Below, in pieces: positions 36,101 through 44,429 of a stretch of DNA of 64,000 nt; the stretch's first letter is position 1, and each line of letters starts with the position of its first letter. The stretch comes from Flavobacterium succinicans LMG 10402 (GTDB taxonomy: Bacteria; Bacteroidota; Bacteroidia; Flavobacteriales; Flavobacteriaceae). The notes below the pieces were generated by a model. It was not told the DNA's origin. It saw nothing but the letters and a program-made list of their open reading frames with translations, and searched no databases. Where the stretch lies: assembly GCF_000611675.1 (NCBI RefSeq), contig NZ_JATV01000010.1:62001-126000 (forward strand). Reading direction: 5' to 3'. A program made the translations under genes and the position numbers.

Positions 36101-37456
36101 TTACCAATGGCGATTTCGTCATCGGCAGGAGCAGAGGTACAACGTCCTTTGGCTACTGTAGTGATTGGTGGACTTTTTACAGCTACAGTATTGACCTTGA
36201 TTGTATTGCCAATTCTGTTCAAAGTCTTTGATTCAAAAGAATTCAAAAGACCAAAATTGAAGAAAGGCAAAAAGCACCTAACTGTTATTTTACTTTTGTT
36301 AGCCAGTAGCTTTGGATTTGCCCAAAACACAGCGATGTCACGAGAAGCGGTAATAGCCAAAGCTCTTGAAAACAATAAAGGAATTAAAGCTGCAGCATTG
36401 CAAGTCAATAAAATGCAAGAGAATATTAAAAGCAGTTTTACCTTTGAAAAAACCAATGTGTATTATTCGTATGACCAAAATAATTTGGCCTTGAATAATC
36501 TACCGCTAAAAGTTTTCGGAGTGCAACAACGCTTTTTGTTTCCTACCGTTTATGGCGTGCAAAAGAAAGCAAATACCTCAGAATTTGAGAAAGAGAAAGC
36601 CAATTATGAGCTTCAAAAAAATAAACTTTCACTGCAAGTAGCCAAAACTTATGAGCAAATCGTTTATTGGCAACATCAGGAACGCTTGTATTCTTATTTG
36701 GATAGTTTGTACCAAAATTTCTCTAAAGCCAGCGACCGTCGTTTCGAATTGGGCGAAACCAATTATTTAGAAAAAATTACAGCCCAATCGAAATACAGAC
36801 AAATTAAAACCAAGCTCACACAAATTAACTTTGAGAAAAAAGCACAATACGAATCTTTGCAAGCTTTGGTGCAATCCGATGAAAAAATAAGCATTCTTGA
36901 GAAAGAATTAGTACCAATGGCTACTTTGGATACTACCTTAAATAAAGCTATTCATGTTGCTTATTTAGAAAGTATTAGTAAAATGTATAAATCTCAGATT
37001 AGCTTGCAAAAACAACATTGGTTACCCGATTTGAATTTGGAATATTTTCAAGGACGAAATAACGGTCTGTCACAATCTTTGTATGGTTTTCAAGTGGGTA
37101 TTGCGGTTCCTATTTTGTTCTCAGGAAATGTATCCAAAACCAAAGTAGCACAATTAGAATCGCAAAGTTGGGAAGAGCAAAAGCTTAATCAAGAACAGAA
37201 AATGACGCAATTTATCCGTCAACAGCAAAATGAAATTGCCAAGTACCAAGAAAGCATCAATTATTACAACGCCACTGGGAAAAAATTATCTGAGGAAATC
37301 ATCAAAGTGGCGAATAGCAGCTATAAAAATGGAGAAATTGACTTTTTTCAATACATCCAAAGTTTAGAAAATGCTGTGGCAATAAAAATAGAATATGTAG
37401 AAGCTGTGCTACAGTTCAACAGCAATCAATTAGAATTACACTACCTTAATTTTTAG
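33122..37456 (+). CDS. heavy-metal RND efflux transporter fused to an outer-membrane factor
   Basis: This 1444-residue protein joins two genes that are separate in most Proteobacteria. Residues 1-1045 are a CusA/CzcA-type inner-membrane RND pump (GAVPDVTNNQVQV, DFGIIIDGAVIIVEF with proton-relay Asp, 12 membrane segments). Residues 1070-1444 are a TolC-like outer-membrane factor with long helices (LALNNLP..., SLYGFQVGIAVPILF). A hydrophobic stretch between them (1052-1068) looks like a second signal peptide. The pump exports ions such as Cu(I), Ag(I) or Zn(II); the ion is not settled by sequence. The adaptor gene follows after 8 bases. Confidence 0.92.
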   Translation: MLNKIIAFSIQNKLIVLLFTLSVFGFGLFSVFQISIGAVPDVTNNQVQVITTSRNLSTQDIEQFITYPVEIEMANLPGVKEIRSISKFGLSVVTIVFDDDLGTYLPRQLIAEKIKAASEKIPEGFGTPEMGPITTGLGEIYQYTLEVKPQFKNNYSITDLRTIQDWIVKRQLSGINGVVEINTWGGYLKQYEISIRPSELKAMNCSLTEIFTALEKNNSIAGGAYIEKTNQSYFIRGEGKVNSIQDIENIVVKNTNGLPVLIKNIAKVQFGHANRFGAITGNGEGEKVLGQVMMLKGANSKQVISDVKDRVAEIQKSLPEGVYINGFLERSELVGKTTFTVAENLILGCLIVIFVVVLLLGNWRSGLVVASVIPLCLLFAISFMNIFGIDANLMSLGAIDFGIIIDGAVIIVEFIAFQIAQNSAHLAGLNKENRQIEIDQITYKSASKMMNSAIFGQLIILIVFIPILSLSSIEGKMFKPMAMTFSFALLGAMIFCFTYVPVVASMFLKPTRENPNSISEKLIRKLNSWYLPAITWALGNTKKVLYGALALLVFSGVLFSTMGGEFIPTLDEGDFVIQPVLKTGTSLTKTIETTTKIEKIILKNFPEVEQVVSRIGAAEVPTDPMSMEESDIIVKLKPKSEWVSATSKDELADKIKEAINAQIPNMEIEFTQPIEMRFNELISGTRSDVAIKIFGTDLDVLSRKAHEIERAIKKVPGASDVIIEKTEGLPQMVVHFDRSKIARYGLNIEDLNDAIALSFAGKVVGNVFEGEKRFDMVIRLDQSNRKSIEDLKNLYVSVPNGGQIPLSELAKIEYSEGPAKISRDNTNRRIVVGINVRNRDLQSVVTDIQKIVDTQIKLPAGYYVQYGGQFENLESAKARLLIAVPIALLLIFILLHFAFGSMKEALMVYSAIPLSAVGGILLLWIRDLPFSISAGVGFIALFGIAVLNGIVLIEHFKELKHQGMTDMNALILKGTTDRLRPVLLTAAAAALGFLPMAISSSAGAEVQRPLATVVIGGLFTATVLTLIVLPILFKVFDSKEFKRPKLKKGKKHLTVILLLLASSFGFAQNTAMSREAVIAKALENNKGIKAAALQVNKMQENIKSSFTFEKTNVYYSYDQNNLALNNLPLKVFGVQQRFLFPTVYGVQKKANTSEFEKEKANYELQKNKLSLQVAKTYEQIVYWQHQERLYSYLDSLYQNFSKASDRRFELGETNYLEKITAQSKYRQIKTKLTQINFEKKAQYESLQALVQSDEKISILEKELVPMATLDTTLNKAIHVAYLESISKMYKSQISLQKQHWLPDLNLEYFQGRNNGLSQSLYGFQVGIAVPILFSGNVSKTKVAQLESQSWEEQKLNQEQKMTQFIRQQQNEIAKYQESINYYNATGKKLSEEIIKVANSSYKNGEIDFFQYIQSLENAVAIKIEYVEAVLQFNSNQLELHYLNF

Positions 37457-37464
37457 TTTAGATT

Positions 37465-38580
37465 ATGAGAAAACAACTGTATATATTAGTGATTACACTG
37501 CTTTTAATAGGCTGTAAAAAAGAAGAAAAGGCACCAGCAACAACAGAAGACGATGGTTTGGTTAGAGTTACCCAGGCACAATTTCAATCCGCAGGAATGG
37601 TGATTAGCAGCCTTGTAATGAAAGATTTTGACGAAACCATAAAAGTATCTGGCAAGATTGATGTTCCGCCTCAAAACAGGGCAAAAGTGACTACTTTTAT
37701 TGGTGGCTATGTAAAGAGCACACAACTTTTGGTGGGCGACAGAGTTAGCAAAGGACAAGCTTTATTAACCCTTGAAAACACAGCTTTTATCGATATTCAA
37801 AAAGAATATTTAGAAGTAGCAGAGCAGTTAAAATACCTCAAATCTGAATTTATTCGACAAAAAACCTTGTATGACGAAAAAATAACCTCACAAAAGAACT
37901 ATTTCAAGGCGGAAAGCGAGTACAAAAGAGCGATGGCAACCTATCAGAGCTTGAAACAAAAACTGATTTTGATGCACATTAGCCCTGTTCAGGTGGAGAA
38001 AGGCAAATTCACATCGGTGATAACTATTTACGCTCCAATTTCTGGTGATATTGTGATTATGAATGCGAATGTAGGAATGCTGATGGCGCCGGAAGATGTC
38101 ATTCTAGAAATTGTAGATACAGATCATTTGCACTTGGAATTAGCTGTGTTTGAAAAAGACATTTTGAAAGTGACTAAAGGGCAAAAAATCAAATTTACCG
38201 TTCCCGAAGCCACCAAGGAAGTCTTTAATGCCGAAGTACATTTGGTAGGGAAATCAATTGAAGGAAATGACAGAACCATTAATGTTCACGGGCATTTAGA
38301 AGACGAATCCAAGCAAAGATTACTTACGGGTATGTTTGTAGAAGCGGCCATTATTTTTGATACTAAAAAAGGATTAGCAGTACCTACAGAAGCTATTATG
38401 AAAGAAAACAACAAGTATTACGTTTTTACTTTGGTTACCAATAAAAATGGGTATGCCTTCAAGAAATTAGCTGTATCTTTAGGAGAACAAAATGAGGATT
38501 TTAGTGAAATACTACCAAATACTACCATCAACGCTTCAACTAAAATCTTGACCAAAGGTGTTTTTGATTTAGCAGAATAG
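37465..38580 (+). CDS. RND periplasmic adaptor lipoprotein (CusB/CzcB-like)
   Basis: This 371-residue protein has a lipobox (LLLIGC, Cys17). The barrel-sandwich half-motifs are VGDRVSKGQALLTLEN and YAPISGDIVIMNANVGM. Between them lies a coiled-coil hairpin (about residues 112-175), and a C-terminal beta-barrel follows. It bridges the pump and outer-membrane channel in the CusABC-type complex. It is cotranscribed with the preceding fusion gene. Confidence 0.92.
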   Translation: MRKQLYILVITLLLIGCKKEEKAPATTEDDGLVRVTQAQFQSAGMVISSLVMKDFDETIKVSGKIDVPPQNRAKVTTFIGGYVKSTQLLVGDRVSKGQALLTLENTAFIDIQKEYLEVAEQLKYLKSEFIRQKTLYDEKITSQKNYFKAESEYKRAMATYQSLKQKLILMHISPVQVEKGKFTSVITIYAPISGDIVIMNANVGMLMAPEDVILEIVDTDHLHLELAVFEKDILKVTKGQKIKFTVPEATKEVFNAEVHLVGKSIEGNDRTINVHGHLEDESKQRLLTGMFVEAAIIFDTKKGLAVPTEAIMKENNKYYVFTLVTNKNGYAFKKLAVSLGEQNEDFSEILPNTTINASTKILTKGVFDLAE

Positions 38581-38606
38581 AAAATTTAACTTAAAAAACA
38601 ATACTT

Positions 38607-39086
38607 ATGAATGATGCACATTTACACCTTGTGGTGAACCATTTTCCTATTATCGGGACGATTTTAGGATTAGGAATTTTAGTAGTTGGGTTGTTGTTTA
38701 AGAACAATTCGGTTAAGAATACAGCGTTTTTTCTGTTTATTGTTGCGGCTATTTTTGCTGCAGTGAGTATGGCAACTGGAGAAGGAGCAGAGGAATTGGT
38801 TGAAGATATGCCTAACATCGGTCACAATATCATTCACGAACACGAAGAAATGGCAGAAAAATTGGCTATTGCATTGTATGTTTTGGGACTAACTTCCCTA
38901 ATTGGCTTGTATTTGAATTACAAAAAATCAGCTAAATCAGTTCTAGTAACTTATGTAGCAGTTATTATTGCTGCGGTAGCTGTATTTTTAGGACAACAAA
39001 CCGGAACAACAGGAGGAGAGATTCGCCATACAGAAATAAGATCGGTAGCCATTCCAGCTGATGTTCAAATGAAAGACAAGGATTAA
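38607..39086 (+). CDS. small integral membrane protein of the efflux cluster
   Basis: This 159-residue protein has four predicted membrane helices and begins MNDAHLHLVVNHFPIIGTI, resembling the N-terminal pattern of DUF2231 proteins. His residues in HIIHEHEE and at the N-terminus lie next to the membrane and could bind metal or heme. It is 26 bases after the adaptor gene and probably part of the same operon. Its function is not known; a helper role in metal handling is an inference. Confidence 0.65.
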   Translation: MNDAHLHLVVNHFPIIGTILGLGILVVGLLFKNNSVKNTAFFLFIVAAIFAAVSMATGEGAEELVEDMPNIGHNIIHEHEEMAEKLAIALYVLGLTSLIGLYLNYKKSAKSVLVTYVAVIIAAVAVFLGQQTGTTGGEIRHTEIRSVAIPADVQMKDKD

Positions 39087-39096
39087 CTATAGTTTT

Positions 39097-39364
39097 AACC
39101 CAGAATTCGCATTAGACATCGTAGCGAAACTGAATTATTCAATAAAAGCAAGAGCTCACGGACTATTTTTGAAGAAGGAAACAACGTTCAGCGAATACCT
39201 ATATAAATATTAACCAATGAGCTAATACTTTTGTATTTTGAATTTAAAAATAGGAGTAAGTTCTTGGTTTTGAAGAAGAAATTCATTCACTGAACTCCAC
39301 TAAAATTATAAAAATGGTGAAGTAATTTAGTTGTAGTAGATTTCTAATGCGGAATATGGGTTTA
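39097..39364 (+). mobile_element. short element with about 40-base imperfect terminal inverted repeats
   Basis: The left end reads TTAACCCAGAATTCGCATTA (39095-39114). The right end, read inverted, is TTAAACCCATATTCCGCATTAG and continues to match (AAATC...AATTA.TTC) for about 40 bases. Nothing inside codes for a transposase. The most likely explanation is a MITE or the remains of an insertion sequence. It lies just after the efflux operon and before the terminator at 39374. Confidence 0.5.
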
Positions 39365-39373
39365 AGCTAATAA

Positions 39374-39406
39374 AAAAAGGATGTCAAACCAATGACATCC
39401 TTTTTT
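39374..39406. terminator. bidirectional intrinsic terminator
   Basis: AAAAAGGATGTCA and TGACATCCTTTTT pair around a 6-base loop, with A- and T-runs outside. It can serve the efflux operon on the plus strand and the YidE-type gene on the minus strand, which ends 27 bases further on. Confidence 0.9.
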
Positions 39407-39432
39407 ATTGAAATTAAATAACAACATATAGA

Positions 39433-41133
39433 TTAACTCGCGAAGAGTAAAATCAGTAATTGTGCAACCAGAATTCTACTTATGGTTACAAGCGGATACA
39501 CCGTAGCGTACGATTGATTTGGAATATCCGAATCTAAAAACTTAGTACTAAAAGCCAAGGCTGCAGGATCCGTATAAGAACCACTCATGATTCCCACCAT
39601 TTGGTAAAAATTGAGTTTGAATACAAATCGACTAATCAATACCAAAAGAATAAGAGGAATAAATGTGATGAAACATCCATAATACAACCACATCCAACCA
39701 TTGTTAGCTACAAAATTATCATAGAAACCATGTCCCGCTTTGATTCCAAGTGCGGCAAAGAATAAACAAATACCAAAATCCTTCATAAAGTGAATCGCCC
39801 CGTTATTGATGTATGAGTGAATCACACCAACACCACCATATCTACTAATAAATAAAGCAGCAATTAGCGGACCAGCAGCTAAACCTAATTTTAACGGAAC
39901 TGGTAAGGAAGGAATCATAATTGGAATAGATCCGATAATAAGACCAAAGATCAAACCTCCAAATAAAGACAGAAAATCTGGTTCTAGTAAGATTTTTTTC
40001 GAATTACCGATTAGTTTTTCAACTTCATGAATCGCTTCTTTATTACCTACTACCATTAAAGTATCTCCATAGAACAATTCCAAAGAAGGTTGTGCTAAAA
40101 TTTCTAATCCAGAACGAATCACACGAGTTACTTTTACATCAAATTGATTGTATAAATCCAATTCTGCCAAGGTTTTGTGAATGGCAGTTTTGTGTGTAAC
40201 ACTTAAAATTCTTGTCGTTACATCATCTTCTGATTCAATGAATAAATCTGTAGAAGCTTTACCAACCACATGAATAAAACTGTCAATATCCTTTTGTTTG
40301 GCTACCACCATCAATACATCTTTATCATGAATGATAGATTCCAATGAAGGAGAATAAACAACTTTACTACCACTTTGTTTTTGTCTTGAAATAATTACAT
40401 TCTCAATATTATTTTCCTTAAATACTTGTTTGAATGTTTTACCTATAATTCCAGACTTTGTGACTCTACATTTCTGACGTACAATAACATTTTCATGCTC
40501 TTTATTTTTTTCTTTTAGCATTTTTACTTCCTTCTGTAAATCAATTTTCAGGAAGCTTTTAGCCAAAATTATAAGCAGAATAATACCAAAAACCCCTATA
40601 GGATAAGTAATTGCATAGGCAATAGCCGGATCAGAGAAGTGATCTGTGGGTAAATTTAATTGCTTTTGAATTTCAATTAAGGTCGTTTTTGCAGCTCCTA
40701 ATCCAGGAGTATTGGTTACAGAACCCGACATTAATCCCACTGCATTTTCAATTTTTACATTAGCAAACCAATGGATTAGATACGCAATAACACCTCCTAA
40801 AAACACAGTACTTACAGCTAGACCATTAAATACTAAACCTTCTTTTTTGAAAGAAGAAAAGAAAGTAGGCCCAACTTGTATACCAATTCCATAAACAAAT
40901 AAAATAAGTCCAAATTCTCTAATAAATTGAATTAAATCAGGATTCATGCTAAAACCCAAATGACCTAAAAACAAACCCACAAACATCACAGCAGAGACAC
41001 CTAGTGATATTTTTCCGAATTTCAATCTCCCGGCAAAAAAACCGATACTAATTGTTAAAAACAACACAATTAAGGATTGAGCCAACTCCGGTTCTTCTGT
41101 CGGAGTAAATAAGAATTTTAACCATTCAAACAT
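39433..41133 (-). CDS. YidE/YbjL-type (aspartate:alanine exchanger family) transporter
   Basis: This 566-residue protein has two repeats of a five- to six-helix membrane module. Two TrkA-C (RCK_C) regulatory domains lie between them (about residues 205-375, with GDTLMVVGNKEAI). The repeated GLMSGSVTNTPGLGAA and GIMSGSYTDPAALAF are family signatures. AspT exchanges aspartate for alanine, but YidE-like members have no proven substrate. It is a single gene on the minus strand. Confidence 0.88.
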   Translation of the reverse strand: MFEWLKFLFTPTEEPELAQSLIVLFLTISIGFFAGRLKFGKISLGVSAVMFVGLFLGHLGFSMNPDLIQFIREFGLILFVYGIGIQVGPTFFSSFKKEGLVFNGLAVSTVFLGGVIAYLIHWFANVKIENAVGLMSGSVTNTPGLGAAKTTLIEIQKQLNLPTDHFSDPAIAYAITYPIGVFGIILLIILAKSFLKIDLQKEVKMLKEKNKEHENVIVRQKCRVTKSGIIGKTFKQVFKENNIENVIISRQKQSGSKVVYSPSLESIIHDKDVLMVVAKQKDIDSFIHVVGKASTDLFIESEDDVTTRILSVTHKTAIHKTLAELDLYNQFDVKVTRVIRSGLEILAQPSLELFYGDTLMVVGNKEAIHEVEKLIGNSKKILLEPDFLSLFGGLIFGLIIGSIPIMIPSLPVPLKLGLAAGPLIAALFISRYGGVGVIHSYINNGAIHFMKDFGICLFFAALGIKAGHGFYDNFVANNGWMWLYYGCFITFIPLILLVLISRFVFKLNFYQMVGIMSGSYTDPAALAFSTKFLDSDIPNQSYATVYPLVTISRILVAQLLILLFAS

Positions 41134-41363
41134 ACTACTAAAATTTAATTATTATTTTTTTTAAGTAATGTAAAAGAACTCAATATTAATAGTAAGGCGC
41201 ATGATAAAAATCAGTAAATCAACATTTTTCTTAAAAAAAACTATAAATTTGTTATGAAAACGATTGCGAAAGCGAACTTGTATTCAACTAGAATGATACT
41301 AAATCGTTATCGTTTTTTTTCTCTTTCATGACATTTATCAGTTCTGATCCAAAAAAACAGTCT

Positions 41364-41371
41364 TAAATTTG
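41364..41371 (+). promoter_or_regulatory. candidate -7 box of pckA
   Basis: TAAATTTG fits TAnnTTTG, 62 bases before the pckA start. A second TAAATTTG at 41244-41251 is further up. The 299-base gap otherwise shows no gene. Confidence 0.35.
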
Positions 41372-41432
41372 AATGTATCAAAACAAATAGTATACTATAA
41401 ATAGGGTTAAAAAATATTTAAATTAATAGAAT

Positions 41433-43067
41433 ATGAAAAACATTAAAATTATTCAGGAATTACATGATTTAGGCATAACAGGATATCATGAAGTAGTTTA
41501 CAATCCAACTTATGAAGAATTGTATCAAGCCGAAATTTCACACAGAAGAAAAGGATATGAAAAAGGAGCCCATACCGACACGGGTGCAATAGCAGTAAAA
41601 ACAGGAGTCTTTACTGGTCGATCTCCAAAAGACCGATACATTGTAAAAGATGAGATTACAAAAGACACCATTTGTTGGGATAAAGAAAGTGGTATTAGTT
41701 CACCAAACTACCCAACAACCAAAGCCATTTGGGACGATCTAAAAGCATTAACACTAGAGCAATTATCAACCTCTCCCAGATTATATGTGGTTGATGCGTT
41801 TTGCGGAACGAATCCAGATACACGTTTAAAAGTACGTTTCGTAATGGAAGTTGCTTGGCAAGCGCACTTTGTTACTAATATGTTTATTCGTCCGTCTATT
41901 TACGAAATAGAAAATTTTGGAAAACCAGATTTTATTGTGATGAATGGTTCAAAAGCAACCAATCCTAATTGGAAAAAACAAGGTTTAAATTCTGAAAACT
42001 TTGTCATGTTTAATTTAACAGAAAAAATCCAAATTATTGGCGGTACATGGTACGGTGGAGAAATGAAAAAAGGAATGTTTGCCATGATGAACTACTATCT
42101 ACCATTAAAAGGAATGGCTTCCATGCACTGTTCTGCCAACGTAGGAGAAGAAGGTGATGTAGCTGTATTCTTTGGACTTTCAGGAACAGGAAAAACTACT
42201 TTATCTGCTGACCCAAAACGTTACTTGATTGGAGATGACGAACATGGTTGGGATGATAATGGAGTATTTAATTATGAAGGTGGCTGTTATGCCAAAGTGA
42301 TCGACTTGAGCGAAAACAACGAACCCGATATCTGGAGAGCTATTAAACGTGATGCCTTGTTAGAAAATGTAATTGTCGATGAATATGGAGAAATCGATTA
42401 TTACGATCATTCTATCACAGAAAATTCAAGAGTTTCGTATCCAATTTATCATATTAGCAAAATCGTTTTGCCTTCAAAAGCAGGACATGCTAAGAAAATT
42501 ATTTACTTATCAGCTGATGCCTTTGGAGTGCTACCTCCAGTTTCAATCTTAGACGAAGATCAAGCTCAATACCACTTTTTGTGCGGATATACCTCTAAAT
42601 TAGCAGGTACTGAAAGAGGAATTACAGCACCAGAACCTTCTTTTTCTCCTGCATTTGGTGAAGCATTCTTGACTTTACATCCAACAATGTACTCTAAAAC
42701 GTTAATTGCAAAAATGAAAGAACATGGTGCAAAAGCTTATTTAGTAAATACAGGATGGAATGGAACTGGAAAAAGAATTTCCTTAAAAAACACTCGTGCA
42801 ATAATCGACGCTATCATCAGTGGAGAAATCGATACAGTGCCAACAAAACACATTCCATATCTAAATTTGACCATCCCGACAGAATTACCAAATGTTAGCG
42901 AAGGCATTTTAGACCCAAGGGATACCTACAGTAACGATGAGGAATGGGAGATTAAAGCCCAAGATTTAGCTTCACGCTACATCAAATATTTTGAGCAATA
43001 CACCAATACGGATGAAGGAAAACGATTGGTTGCAGCAGGACCAAACCTTGAACCGGTATTAAATTAA
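41433..43067 (+). CDS. pckA: phosphoenolpyruvate carboxykinase (ATP)
   Basis: This 544-residue enzyme converts oxaloacetate and ATP to phosphoenolpyruvate, starting gluconeogenesis. The kinase 1a P-loop [12 protein letters not shown] (about residues 248-259) and the kinase 2 Asp in IGDDEHGWD are clear. [10 protein letters not shown] follows, and the substrate Arg block [11 protein letters not shown] is near residue 60. The length fits the ATP-dependent bacterial form (about 540). It is monocistronic: a strong terminator follows at 43090. Confidence 0.95.
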   Translation: MKNIKIIQELHDLGITGYHEVVYNPTYEELYQAEISHRRKGYEKGAHTDTGAIAVKTGVFTGRSPKDRYIVKDEITKDTICWDKESGISSPNYPTTKAIWDDLKALTLEQLSTSPRLYVVDAFCGTNPDTRLKVRFVMEVAWQAHFVTNMFIRPSIYEIENFGKPDFIVMNGSKATNPNWKKQGLNSENFVMFNLTEKIQIIGGTWYGGEMKKGMFAMMNYYLPLKGMASMHCSANVGEEGDVAVFFGLSGTGKTTLSADPKRYLIGDDEHGWDDNGVFNYEGGCYAKVIDLSENNEPDIWRAIKRDALLENVIVDEYGEIDYYDHSITENSRVSYPIYHISKIVLPSKAGHAKKIIYLSADAFGVLPPVSILDEDQAQYHFLCGYTSKLAGTERGITAPEPSFSPAFGEAFLTLHPTMYSKTLIAKMKEHGAKAYLVNTGWNGTGKRISLKNTRAIIDAIISGEIDTVPTKHIPYLNLTIPTELPNVSEGILDPRDTYSNDEEWEIKAQDLASRYIKYFEQYTNTDEGKRLVAAGPNLEPVLN

Positions 43068-43089
43068 TTTTTTTTTTAGTTGTGGCTTG

Positions 43090-43137
43090 GAACACTTATT
43101 TGGGCTAATATCATCAAGTAAGTGTTCTTTTTTTTTT
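43090..43137 (+). terminator. intrinsic terminator after pckA
   Basis: GAACACTTA pairs with TAAGTGTTC (43090-43098 and 43119-43127), followed by ten T. The gap to the his leader begins here. Confidence 0.9.
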
Positions 43138-43215
43138 CGTAAACTAAGAAAAAATAGCGTTTTTACTAATTCGACACTGTTTTAACAAAATTATTACAAA
43201 AAAAGTAAAACAAAA

Positions 43216-43248
43216 TTTGCTTTTATCGTTTGGTTTGCATTATATTTG
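43216..43248 (+). promoter_or_regulatory. his operon promoter candidate
   Basis: TTTG at 43216-43219 and TATATTTG at 43241-43248 fit the Bacteroidota -33/-7 pattern with a 21-base spacer. Transcription would start about 20 bases before the leader ATG. Confidence 0.55.
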
Positions 43249-43272
43249 CCGCATAAATTTTTACACACGAAA

Positions 43273-43332
43273 ATGTTCGCGACTCAATTACATCATCATC
43301 ATTTACATTATTGCTCTCAAGCGATGTGTTAA
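43273..43332 (+). CDS. hisL: histidine operon leader peptide
   Basis: An ATG at 43273 opens a 19-codon ORF ending TAA at 43330-43332, reading MFATQLHHHHLHYCSQAMC. Five of 19 codons are His, four of them in a row. It lies between a promoter-like box and an intrinsic terminator, directly ahead of hisG. This is the classical layout of ribosome-mediated attenuation: with enough charged His-tRNA the ribosome reads on to the stop codon, and with little it stalls at the His codons. No homology to the E. coli leader sequence is needed or claimed. Confidence 0.85.
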   Translation: MFATQLHHHHLHYCSQAMC

Positions 43333-43393
43333 TGGTATGTTTGTAAATCATCATATTTTAAAACCCGTTTGAGTACATCAAACGGGTTTTTTT
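43316..43393 (+). promoter_or_regulatory. his attenuator: terminator hairpin with competing antiterminator pairing
   Basis: AAAACCCGTTTGA (43360-43372) and TCAAACGGGTTTT (43378-43390) form a terminator stem followed by a T-run. CTCAAGCG at 43316-43323, inside the leader ORF after the His codons, can pair with CGTTTGAG at 43366-43373 (8 bp, one wobble), which uses up the left arm of the terminator. A ribosome stalled on the His codons leaves CTCAAGCG free, so antitermination results; one that reaches the stop codon at 43330 covers it, so termination results. Confidence 0.8.
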
Positions 43394-43444
43394 ATACCTA
43401 TAAAGCTGTACTCAAATTTTATCAATCTAAACAAGAAAACTAAA

Positions 43445-44302
43445 ATGAGTACACTAAAAATTGCTATCCAAAAATCAGGAAGATTAAACGAAGATAGCAT
43501 CCAAATCCTAAAAGATGCCGGAATATCCATAGACAACGGTATCGATCAATTAAAAGCCGAAGCCTCTAATTTTCCTCTTGAAGTATTGTACTTGAGAAAT
43601 TCGGACATTCCGCAATATCTTATCGATGGAGTAGTAGATATTGCTATTGTAGGCGATAATTTATTAGTCGAAAAAGGAAAAAACATTGAAGTAATTCAAA
43701 AGTTAGGTTTTTCTAAATGCAAAGTTTCTGTAGCTGTTCCAAAATCGTTCAATTATACTTCCGTAAAAGATTTGGAAGGCATGCGAATCGCCACTTCTTA
43801 CCCAAATACAGTCATTAATTTTTTCAATTCCAAAGGCGTTACGGTTGATATTCACCAAATTTCAGGATCGGTGGAAATTGCTCCAAACATAGGTTTAGCC
43901 GACGCAATTGTAGATATTGTTTCAAGTGGTAGTACGTTGTTCAAAAACAATTTGAAAGAAGTTGAAGTGATTTTCAAAAGTGAAGCGGTTTTAGCCGTTT
44001 CACCTAAAGTAAGTAAGGAATCTCAAAAGATCATCGATACTTTGAAATTCAGAATTGAATCGGTGTTGAGAGCCAGAAGATCCAAATATATTTTGATGAA
44101 TATTCCCAATGATAAAATCGATGCTGTAGGCAAAATTCTTCCTGTTTTGAGAAGCTTAACCGTATTACCATTGGCTCAAGAGGGATGGAGTAGTGTTCAC
44201 TCGGTTATTGATAAAGATACGTTTTGGGAAGTCATCGATCAATTAAAAGAAGTTGGCGCCGAAGGAATTTTGGTTTGCCCAATTGAGAAAATGGTGCTTT
44301 AA
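43445..44302 (+). CDS. hisG: ATP phosphoribosyltransferase, long form
   Basis: This 285-residue enzyme joins ATP and PRPP in the first, feedback-controlled step of histidine synthesis. The N-terminal catalytic domain has IAIQKSGRLNEDS and the PRPP site in DAIVDIVSSGSTL. The extra C-terminal domain (after about residue 215) is the His-binding regulatory part of the long form, so a HisZ partner is not required. It is the first structural gene after the attenuator. Confidence 0.95.
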   Translation: MSTLKIAIQKSGRLNEDSIQILKDAGISIDNGIDQLKAEASNFPLEVLYLRNSDIPQYLIDGVVDIAIVGDNLLVEKGKNIEVIQKLGFSKCKVSVAVPKSFNYTSVKDLEGMRIATSYPNTVINFFNSKGVTVDIHQISGSVEIAPNIGLADAIVDIVSSGSTLFKNNLKEVEVIFKSEAVLAVSPKVSKESQKIIDTLKFRIESVLRARRSKYILMNIPNDKIDAVGKILPVLRSLTVLPLAQEGWSSVHSVIDKDTFWEVIDQLKEVGAEGILVCPIEKMVL

Positions 44303-44416
44303 GCCCCCTAACCCCCGAAGGGGGAATTACCGATTAGGTTTAAAAAATTCAAGACAGAAAATAACATTATAATCTTAGCGAACTTTGCGAGCAACCTTTG
44401 CGGACTTTGCGGTTAA
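44301..44416 (+). repeat. two short repeats between hisG and hisD
   Basis: The first, at 44301-44330, begins AAGCCCCCTAACCCCCGAAG and forms a small CCCCC-GAA-GGGGG hairpin. It starts inside the hisG stop codon. Related copies lie at 47951 and, inverted, at 48028. The second, at about 44379-44416, has CTTTGCG three times in tandem (AACTTTGCGA, CCTTTGCGGA, CTTTGCGGTT). Confidence 0.7.
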
Positions 44417-44429
44417 AAAAAATAGAATA

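Noticed and set aside
39097..39240. Short frame ending in a GLFLKKETTFSEYLYKY-like tail inside the terminal-repeat element
   Set aside because: It has no ATG start of its own and overlaps the terminal repeat; it is likely chance reading of the element.
44385..44429. Longer hisD start reading MRATFADFAVKKNRI
   Set aside because: These codons come from the CTTTGCG repeat; the ATG at 44430 matches normal HisD N-termini.
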